From contig CP154956.1 of NCBI GenBank assembly GCA_039621445.1, positions 41,130,437 through 41,194,436 on the forward strand: DNA of 64,000 nt, given 5' to 3'. Positions 10,101 through 18,000 of this stretch are shown here, one piece after another. Below the pieces are notes generated by a model, which was not told where the DNA came from, made no database searches, and saw only the letters and a program-made list of their open reading frames with translations. The number at the start of each line of letters is the position of its first letter. Positions within the stretch are counted from its first letter, which is position 1. Made by a program: the position numbers and the translations under genes. This stretch comes from Euglena gracilis (taxonomy: Eukaryota; Euglenida; Euglenophyceae; Euglenales).

Positions 10101-11728
10101 GGTGAATGACAGGTGATGTGCAACACAGCTGGAATTGAATTGAATTGTGGGGGACCGTGCCACGTGGCAAGAGCACCTTCAGGAGCTGGCTCAATGTCAC
10201 CAGGGAAGCAATGTTGTGATAAAGCATTTTTTTGCATTGATTTCCACTGGGAACCCAATGGCTCCTCCAAAAACCAAGAAGTCCAATAAAGCCCTTCCCC
10301 GGCAGCGCCCAGCTGTCTGAGGTCTTCTGGAACTTCGCCATGATCATGCCCATCGGACTGGACACGGTGTGAAACATCCCACCCCCTCCCCCTCTTTTTT
10401 TTGTCCAGCATACCTGAGCTGGTCACAAAACACAAAGGTTTTCAAGTCAGGTATATCCAATGCATCCATACATCCACACCTCCGTTCACAGGCCATGCGC
10501 TGCACTCATTTTTCGACAAAAAAACCAGGGGTGAAAGGCAATTTTCATCTCATTCCTTTCAAGCACAAAACCTTGAATTCTCATTTTAATTTAAAGAGTG
10601 ATAAATTATTTTTCACAGGCTGATGCCCATTGGGCCCAGAAGACGGTCTTTTTGCAATATTTATTTCTTTTTAAATAATTAAACGTGTAAATGGGAATAT
10701 CAATCACATTTTCATGACATTCATTTTCCAGCTCCGCATTGGACTGCATAGCAACCACCCCCCACTGAAACCACCCCCCACTAATGCCCCCCCCCCCTCA
10801 GACCGACCAACCATAAACCCCCCTGGGGAAGAAAAATGAAAGCCACCGGGGACGATTTTTCCGGTCGCAAACCACACAAAAACTGTTTTTTTTGGCAACT
10901 TTTTGAGACAGACCATAATCAAAAATGCCATTTTTGACCAAATTTGCCAAAAATTGCCAATTTGGGGGGAGTTGGGGTCATTTTGGGGAATTGTATTTTC
11001 ACCAACAATTCCGGGACCCCCCCCCCCACCTGTAAACCCCCCCTTCGACCGACCAACCAAACCGGATCCTATAAACCCCAGGGGGTTCATAAGTGGGGGG
11101 GGAGGTTGTTGGTTGGTAGATGGGTGACTGGTTTTTTTCCCCTGCCCTTATATCGAAACCCTGGGGGACCTTGCCCCCCCCTTGGGAGGCCCAAAACTGG
11201 AAGAGACCACAGAGGATGAGATCAGAACCTTTTTCCTCTCACACGCCGAACAAACCAAACGCTTTGCAGGGCCATGGGGTATTCTGTTTCCTCGGGTTCG
11301 CGGTTTGGTTCGCGGCCTCTTTGATGGTGCTCTGTGGGATGGAATCGCTCTCCGCCTTCCTGCACGCCCTGCGGCTGCACTGGGTGGAGTTCCAGGTGAA
11401 GTTCTACTTCGGGGACGGGACGCAGTTTGTCCCATACAACATCAAAGACCTGGAAGAGGCTGCTGTGCAGGGATTCGCTCACCACGGTTCTCCTGCCGTC
11501 CAGTTAACGTCTTGGGTGGGGATACCAAGAGCAGCACACCTGTTGATTGATGCTTTGTATTTGCTTTGTGAGGTGGGTTTTTTGTATTTTCGGCGGTTGT
11601 GTACTTTCGGCGGTTGTATCTTTGGGTTGGTTTGTATCTTTGGGTTTTTGTATTCCTGGCAATTGTTCAAAAATGCTGGCAAGAGAAGACCTGCTGCCAA
11701 GCCCAACATCACTGCAGTGGAGGATTGA
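4875..11728 (+). CDS. VPH1: V-type H+-ATPase V0 subunit a, C-terminal half (nine exons)
   Basis: Membrane a-subunit of the vacuolar proton pump; it provides the half-channels and the essential arginine past which the c-ring turns. Exons at 4875-5053, 5378-5568, 6009-6128, 6241-6401, 7289-7538, 9288-9332, 9897-10070, 10313-10366 and 11270 onward join into about 480 residues covering the whole membrane domain. Visible family motifs are [89 protein letters not shown] and [14 protein letters not shown]. The arginine of SYLR and the histidine of LAHAQ, equivalent to yeast Vph1 R735 and H743, are kept. The family is usually 800-850 residues, so about 350 N-terminal residues (the cytosolic arm) are missing, probably left of the window. 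Most junctions are GT-AG with matching phases; two are anomalous (see findings). The gene lies wholly in unique sequence. Confidence 0.95.
5378..5568 (+). CDS. V-ATPase subunit a, second visible exon
   Basis: An AACAG acceptor and GC completing a glycine codon give [18 protein letters not shown] joined to the previous exon. It ends CCATTGCAG before GTGTGC, phase 0. It holds a membrane helix ending [10 protein letters not shown], then a hydrophilic loop ([18 protein letters not shown]). Confidence 0.94.
6009..6128 (+). CDS. V-ATPase subunit a, third visible exon
   Basis: Encodes [13 protein letters not shown], then [16 protein letters not shown] and VTLGVVQ, a conserved part of the family. 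The 5' edge can be 6009 (after GCAAG) or 6015 (after TCCAG); both keep frame. The 3' edge is unusual: homology needs VVQ followed directly by MSLG of the next exon, but no GT donor lies there. Confidence 0.85.
6241..6401 (+). CDS. V-ATPase subunit a, fourth visible exon
   Basis: Encodes [15 protein letters not shown], then a helix pair through [11 protein letters not shown] and ends CCT GAG AG before GTTGGA (phase 2). The AG plus G of the next exon makes the arginine of [11 protein letters not shown]. The start follows GGTCCAG, a near-copy of the end of the previous exon. Confidence 0.88.
6601..6725. repeat. AAAATGGCCT tandem repeats in a V-ATPase intron
   Basis: Several ATGGCCTAAA / ATGGCCTAAC units on both sides of a G/C tract, with a small inverted part (ATGGCCATTTTACATGTAACATGG region). 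Confidence 0.7.
7102..7146. repeat. (CA)n microsatellite
   Basis: About 22 CA units with one CG interruption, in a V-ATPase intron. Confidence 0.97.
7289..7538 (+). CDS. V-ATPase subunit a, fifth visible exon
   Basis: Starts after GGTTCAG and encodes [20 protein letters not shown], then a luminal stretch with [16 protein letters not shown] and a helix ([18 protein letters not shown]). The end is set at CATGCATCA before GTGAGC because that is the first good donor and its phase (0) fits the next exon. The region aligns with the family segment that precedes the variable cytosolic loop. Confidence 0.9.
9288..9332 (+). CDS. V-ATPase subunit a, small loop exon
   Basis: A 45-base exon, [15 protein letters not shown], bounded by ATTGAG and GTGTGC, phase 0 on both sides. 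It belongs to the charged, poorly conserved cytosolic loop, so homology alone cannot prove it; splice sites, phase and composition support it. Confidence 0.75.
9897..10070 (+). CDS. V-ATPase subunit a, exon with the essential arginine
   Basis: Follows a T-rich tract and GCACAG. It encodes a glutamate-rich loop, then [20 protein letters not shown] and [15 protein letters not shown]. This is the catalytic core helix of the family. It is taken to end at CAG 10070 because the conserved continuation LSEVFW starts the next exon, although the following bases are GAAAGG rather than GT. Confidence 0.93.
10313..10366 (+). CDS. V-ATPase subunit a, LSEVFW exon
   Basis: Eighteen codons, [18 protein letters not shown], between GCGCCCAG and GTGTGA, phase 0 at both ends. 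It continues the arginine helix of the previous exon into the next membrane helix. Confidence 0.9.
10720..11200. repeat. C-tract repeat in the last V-ATPase intron
   Basis: Multiple CCCCCC tracts with CGACCGACCAACCA at 10800 and 11048 and an inverted GGTTGTTGGTTGG near 11102, enclosing AAAATGCCATTTTTGACCAA-type sequence. Probably another member of the C-tract element group. Confidence 0.5.
11270..11728 (+). CDS. V-ATPase subunit a, C-terminal exon
   Basis: Starts after GCTTTGCAG and encodes [33 protein letters not shown] and [12 protein letters not shown], which is where family members normally end. The frame stays open to a TGA at 11726-11728, adding about 70 unconserved residues. A donor at 11515/11516 (CTTGG, GTGGGG) could instead splice to an unseen last exon. 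Confidence 0.85.
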   Translation, partial: GHGVFCFLGFAVWFAASLMVLCGMESLSAFLHALRLHWVEFQVKFYFGDGTQFVPYNIKDLEEAAVQGFAHHGSPAVQLTSWVGIPRAAHLLIDALYLLCEVGFLYFRRLCTFGGCIFGLVCIFGFLYSWQLFKNAGKRRPAAKPNITAVED

Positions 11729-13529
11729 TCCTCCCAGTGGTATTTGCATTGATTAACCACCATTTGGTAATTCTCTGGCGTGGTAACCTGTGGTCAGCCT
11801 GGTATCCTTGTGGTGTATTTGGCATTTCAACACTCACCCATTCAATCTCTTTGTGTTGATGATCGGCATGATTGGGATGATTGAAAGTCAATTTCAGGAC
11901 AGATGCTCATTTTTATGCATTTTTTGTTCAGTTAACAAGTTTCCTGAGAACTGAAAGCGATTTGATTTGATTATATTATTTTGACATTTCATATTTGATA
12001 TTCGATACATTATTGTATATTTGATTGGAGGTTTTCCTATTTGTTCGTCTATTTGGAAATAGGTCCGCTGTGGTGGAGGGCCTCCCACCAAGGCCTTTTT
12101 TGGTTGGCGTTCACCCATAGTTCTAGAAAATTTTGAAATGTTTGAAATGAATTGTGAGTTTTTTTAAAAAAAATAATAAATTGGACTTGGGATCGGGATC
12201 CGCCCCCCCAAAATTTACCCTCCTGGCACCTTTTCCCCATTCTTGCGGGCCGCAAAAATCCCCCATTTTTGGCAAAAGTTTAGCACCCACCCGAAAATTT
12301 CCATTGCCTTTGAGAGCCTGCCGACGCTCGGTTTGCCCCGCAAGGCCGTTTCCGCCCGAGATTTATGTTTTTGACCCTCCAAAAGACAAAACTCATGAGC
12401 GAGGCAGCGGCATGGCGAAGCGCACAAGCTTTTTTTTTTAAGGGCGGCGGCACTCTATTTTTGAGGCGTGGGGGTGCTTTTGGAGGGACAGTCGGGCTCC
12501 GCATTGCGAGGAGGTGAGGCCCTGCTTTCTTTGCTCTGAAGAGCTTTTTCTCGCCAGAGGTGTCTGATTTTAATTTCTTTTGACTTTAATTTTAATCACT
12601 TAATTTTATTTCCCGACCACAATTTGCGGCGGCGAAGTAGGACCGGGCGGTCCGGTCGCCTCCGGAAATTCCCGCCACCCAGCGGCGGCATAGGCCCTCG
12701 TGCCCAAAACTCTCGGAAATGTGTGCCCTCAACGGGGGTGTGCCATCCCGAGGTGCCCCGTGCTCCGGCCCCTCGGCCACCCAAAATTGGCAGCCTCTGC
12801 TCTTTTTTTCTGAAAGTCGAGGCGAAATAAAGGTGTCAGCCAACCCGCACTCCCCCACGGTAGGCCGACAGGGGGGGAAGGGACAGGGAGGGCGAAGCAC
12901 AAGCACCAAGCCGGCAAACAAGGCGCAACCTCTTTTTTAGGGGAGTTTGGAGCCTGAGGTGCTTGCCTCGAAAAAAGCCGCTGGGCGGGGCCTTTCGGAC
13001 CAAATAATCCTCGCAGCACCGTCCGCGAGAAAGCCATGGCCTCACCACGGGAGGGTGCAGAGCCCGACGTGTGGGGAACTGGGGGAAGGCATAATTCAGT
13101 TTTTTTTGGGCCGCTTACGTTTTGTTTTCAGGATTCTTTTTTCAAAATTAAAAATGCAAAAAAAAGGCCAAGACAGTGGTAAAGTGTCAAGGTGGCTTTG
13201 CAAGGCAAATCCCGTTTGTTTTTTTGAATTTAAGGGGAAAATTGTAGAAAAAATGGACCGAAGACAGACAAAGGCTTCCTGACGTTTCAAAAACAGCCGG
13301 ATGGGTCTCACACAAACAACCTCTGCCAACAGGGAATGTCCCAAAAGGTGGACAGTTGGATAATTAGTGCAGCCTCCCACGGTCATTCGTACTCCCTCGA
13401 GGCAGGCCGAAAAGGGAGGAAGGGACACCGAGGCGAAGCACAAAGACATTCACAATGGCAAAGTGCGGAGCCCGAGGTGTCTGCAAGTTTTTCTCCACCT
13501 TATAACTTCAAGGATGAGTCAGGGGTTTT

Positions 13530-13690
13530 CTTAAGACGGAGGGGACCCAGCCAGCCAGCAGCTTAAATCCAGCCAGCAGCCCAAATTCGGGCTGGGAGCC
13601 CCCCCCCCCCACGGCGGGTCGAGTGAAATAGTTGGGTCCAGCCCGGCCGGAGGCCGGGCGAGCCGGCGACCCAGCCAAATGGGCTTCACA
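13530..13690. repeat. CTTAAG/CCAGCCAGC repeat, copy 1
   Basis: CTTAAG followed by GACCCAGCCAGCCAGCAG, CCCAAATTCGGGCTGGGAGC, a C-tract, GTCGAGTGAAATA and CCGGCCGGAGGCCGGGC. Inverted copies occur at 34795-34990 and 60375-60575; related pieces at 14335-14435, 32910-33015 and 34555-34660. Confidence 0.65.
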
Positions 13691-13751
13691 GCTCACGCAT
13701 GCATGCAGTGTTTCAGTACGCCTCCTCCCCCTTGTCCAACGGCCAGCCCTT

Positions 13752-14172
13752 TATAATGACCACCCCCGGTCATTATTGCAGGTTGCGGGTAATGGGGGGC
13801 GTACGACCACCCCCCTGGTCATAGGTTGCAGGCTGCAATTTTTTTGACGGTTTAACCAAGCGGTAGATTTTCCAACCTCCCCCACTACAGGATTTTTTTC
13901 TGCTATGTTCCGTGCTTCTATATACCGTGCCCGCGGAATACTGCCTGCCCCTCACCCCTTCGGTTTAGGATTTGCACAGCAGCCTTCTGGCGCTGTCGTT
14001 TATGACAACCCCTCAGGGGCAGCCGCTGTGTTTGGACTACCTTTATGATTTTTTCCGCTTTTCGCTGTGTGTGCGCCTTTTCCCCCTTTCTAATGACCAC
14101 CCCCGGTCATTATTGCAGGTTGCGGGTAATGGGGGGCGTACGACCACCCCCCCTGGCCATAGGTTGCAGGCA
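13752..14172. repeat. GGTCATTATTGCAGGTTGCGGG repeat units, copy 1
   Basis: Two copies of a ~75-base unit (13758-13832 and 14093-14171) built from ATGACCACCCCCGGTCATTA, TTGCAGGTTGCGGGTAATGG and a C-tract, related to the units inside 1331-1743. They recur at 38671-38750 and 38985-39060. Confidence 0.7.
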
Positions 14173-14807
14173 AATGGTCGTTGGAAAAAGGGAGGGGGGG
14201 TAATTTGGTTGTTCCTCCAGTCCCGATCCAGCCTTGATCTAGCTCCATCCAGAAAATGGCAAAAAAAAATCAGAAATTTTTGCTTTTCATCGACCCAGCC
14301 CAGCCCAGCCCCCTGCAGCTCCGGACCCACCCCCCCCCCCTTATACCCCCAGGGGGGGGGACCAGCCAGCAGCGCATTTCCAGCCAGCAGCCGTTTTGCC
14401 AGCCGGAGGCTGGACCCCCCCGGGGGGGTCCTTAAGAAAACCCCTGATATGAATTTCTGGAGTTCCAGGTCGACCTGGAGCAATTGCAGAGGTCATTCGA
14501 GCGGTATGGGGAACGTGATGCGTCGGCTAATGGCATTGTCCTTCAGCTCTCAAAGAAACACCAAATCTGGATTGGGGCAGAGGTCAGCACCATACGAAAG
14601 AGCAGGGAGCAGTTGTAGAGTAGGGAGGAGCAGGGGAGAGGGAACACAGACAGAACAATTCACCTATTGACAAAGCCCGATTTCTGAAGTCATAGGGATG
14701 ATATTTCATCGGAAATGGGCGGGAAAGAAAAGATACAACTTGACACGCACACGAACACACACACAATAGTACAAGCGAATATTGACACAAAAATCGCCGG
14801 CGCCGAC

Positions 14808-15017
14808 TTACGCAGCACCCTCCTGCCACCGCAACGTGTTGGCGTCCAGCTGGGCCACCAGCCACCCGAGACGCGGGCGGTCGAGGAGGGCCACCGCCCG
14901 GAGGTGCCGCGCGGCCAAGGCGTGGATGAAGCCCAGCTGCCCCGCTGCGAGGCCTCTGTGGCGCTCCCGGTCCAGCGGCGCCGGCACGGCGAGGCCCTCC
15001 GCCCGCTCCCGGTCCCC
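14808..15017 (-). CDS. Phosphodiesterase C-terminal exon with stop, copy 1
   Basis: Seventy codons from ACGCCAG: GDRERAEGLAVPAPLDRER, AAGQLGFIHALAARHLRAV and AQLDANTLRWQEGAA, then TAA. QLGFI holds the invariant glutamine that binds the purine. The stop overlaps a GTAAGT sequence, so splicing to a further exon is possible but not needed. Several differences from copy 2 are synonymous; L/F and R/G also occur. Confidence 0.9.
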   Translation of the reverse strand, partial: GDRERAEGLAVPAPLDRERHRGLAAGQLGFIHALAARHLRAVALLDRPRLGWLVAQLDANTLRWQEGAA

Positions 15018-18000
15018 CTGGCGTGTGGGCAGCGACGGTTCCGGAGGGCGGGAGGGGGGGTGGGATGTGGCGTGGGTGGGGACGGGCCGGTACTGATCAG
15101 CGTTAATGCATCCCCCTGGCTCAGCTCATTCCTGTGCGTGTGCGTCGCGTGTGGGTGCGTGACCACGTTTCGTGATGTATGGGCAAAAAGTTCAACGCCA
15201 GTCTGAGATACGTCGACAGGAGAGGTGTGGCAATCTGGCTCAGGTGATCCTTGATGATTTTTGTTCCTGGAGTTGCTGGGCTGTCCGGCGTTCATCTCGT
15301 GCTGGAATTCTGATTTTGAGGATGGGCCAACCTCCAGACAATACAACATCGACATCTAAGAAAAGGATGTTAAGAATACACCTCTTTGTGAATCTGCAAT
15401 GAAACCGCTTCTGGCCAAAAATTCCTCTGTGACACATTCTGCCCAACGTCAAACCCAGCACAACGCCAAACCGTTGCCATGCAGCCATCCATTTTTAAGC
15501 AATTTTCTACGCAAAAAAATCAAACAAGCAAGAAATTAAAAAAAATCGTCCCGAAAATTTGAGTATGATAAAAACCATGGCAAAGAATGATGAAATGACA
15601 CTGTCCAAGAAATCCACCATGTGGTTTAAACGCCTGGTGTGTAGATGTGCATTCATGGACACATGCATGGACAATGCATGCATGCATGCATGCGTGGGAT
15701 TTATGTGTGCATGAATGTATGCATGCATTTATGCCTGTATGTTTGCCTGTATGGCATACGTGCGTTCCAAGCAAAGCAATTTTCAAAAACTGCAGCAAAC
15801 AGCGGCTGAAATTGATACTGAAACCTTGGGGTGTGCATTTTCTTGCATTCGTAAAAAAAACATGCAGGGGGCTCTTCCCCCCTGGCTGTTGCATACGGTC
15901 GCGGGGCGGTGTGCTGGCCGGGCGAGGGGGAAGGGGCGGACCACGTTGGAGAGGTCGGCGGACTTCATCAGCATCTTCAGCAGCAGCTCTGGCGGGACGG
16001 GGGCGCGGGCGTCCACCACGGCCTCGAACTCCTCCAGGATGGCTGCGTGGCAAGACATGTCCGTCGCCAGGATGGGGCCGGGCGCTGGGCGTGAAGGGCC
16101 GGCCAGGAGGCAAGCGACGGGGTTCCTGGTGGTGCACACACGTGTGTGGGAAATGATAATACCAAAATGATGTGCTTCCGCTGCATCAGTGTGATATCAG
16201 TGGTCTCGGGCATCAGTTTGCGTGCCTGCGAAATATGTGTGATGCCAACCTCCTCCCCCTGGAGGGGAAGAAGAACGGGGGGAGGTGTTTGTCACCATTG
16301 GACGGGTTGGTTGAAATGAAGAGCGCACTTTGCACCCCCCGACGAGAAAGAACTCCAAAAATGCAAAAAAGGCGGGCCATGGCACCAGGTCTGTTCCTCC
16401 CTCAACGTGGCGTGGAAACTGTTCATCCCTTGCATTGCGGAAGGAAAGGGTGGAGGAAGCGAGAAACACCATTCCCGGCTGCCATCCTTGCCTTGTGGCA
16501 CATGCTGGGGCGAGTTCCGGGCAGGCTCTGCCCCAGCGACAAAGAACGGGCCCCCAGCTCCCCCCCCCCCCCCCCCTGGCCCGCCACCCAACGCCCGGGC
16601 GAGGTCAATCAGCTGCCGCAGCGCCGCCCGCCGCTCCCCCAGCGGGAAGGCGTGGAACACGTCCTGCTCCCCCACGCTCCCGGCCGCCCTGCCACGGAGC
16701 CTCTGGGCCGAAGGAACAGCAGCATGGGGCTGCCCATTTGTGGGTCCCTCTCTCAAGAACGTTCCGGCCACCAGTTGGGGAAACAAGGCTGCAGATCAAA
16801 CCACGTCGCTTTTGGGATTTTTTTTTCTGATGGGCTGTCTTCAAATCCAGTCACTGCACCCAGATTCACACAGAAAAGACCAAGGTTGCAAAAGAACTGG
16901 GACATGTCAGTGGAACCCAATTGGAGGTCACTTTGCAGCAGTCTCAATCAAGGGAAAAAATGGTGTGTGGGGGGATTACTATGGGCATCCCCCCCAATGT
17001 AAGCAACCACTTGCTCATATTTGGTTTTCCGAAAATCAGCCCCAGGGGTTGCTCATATTTGGGAATCGGAAATCGGCCAAGGGGCTACTTATATTTGGGG
17101 GTTGCTCATGTTTGGGAGGTGGCTTAAATGGGTCAAAAGACAGATAAGCAGTTACATAGAGCGCGAGTCCTTAAGGCAAGAAATGGGATCATTCCCAAAA
17201 CTTTGGCGGAGGGTGGTAGGTAATCGGAGTGCAGCTCTGTTTGCAGGTTGTTTAAGAACTCGCGATGACGGGTGCCTGAATGCGCCGAAATGTGCTGAGG
17301 GTTGCTTGCGAGATGGGGCGATGCCGCATGCATGTGGCGTCCGGGGCGGGGCGGGCAGCACCTCCAATGCCACCCGGCAGTGGTGCGCCTCCATCACGGC
17401 CTGCACGCCGGTGCTGCCCGCCAACAAGCCCAGGGCCAGGGTGTGAAATGAGGGGTTGGGGAGGGGGGAGGGGTGGTCCTGGACCCCCTGCCCCTCGGGT
17501 GGAGGAGGGTGGGCCGGCCCCCTTCCCCCTGGGGGGAAATTCTTTTTTAACGAAACAGCCAAAAATCATGACTTCAGGTGTTTCCAACACACCGAGCGAA
17601 CCCAACCAGGAGGGGGGGATGGGGCACTTGGCCCCCTCCGCAGGGCGGTGTCCACCTTCTGGTGGAAGGCGTTGCTGAGCCCGCCGGGGGCAGCGCCGCA
17701 TGCGGCCGCACCGGACGGTTGGCCGAGCACCAAGCCAGCCATGATGGCGGGAGAGGCCAAAATGACCACAGAGGAAGTACCCTCCCCCCCCTATGTCCAA
17801 CGACCAGTAACCTCTGTCCTCCGACCGGGGGGGGGGGGTGGTCGTTGGACAAGGGGTCAAAAAAAATGTTGGCGGGTAATCGGGACCCCACCCCCCAAAT
17901 AAGGTCAAATTTTCCCTTCCAGCGCTTTGCGCCGAAAATTTTGGGCAATTTTGACAAATTTTTGTCCAAAAAGTGCCAAAAATGGCATTTTGGTCAATTT

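Larger units (their letters stand above)
11729..14807. other. Convergent intergenic region
   Basis: Between the V-ATPase stop and the phosphodiesterase stop. Contains the left edge of copy 1 (12089), the GGTCATTATTGC units and a CTTAAG repeat. Open frames here are short, and several are interrupted between copies. No gene supported. Confidence 0.6.

Noticed and set aside
16084-16588. A GCCCGG repeat at both edges of the intron before ILATDM, suggesting another repeat-bounded intron
   Set aside because: A normal GT-AG splice (TTGG/GTGGCG to CCCAG/CGCCC) joins the exons in frame, so no special mechanism is needed.
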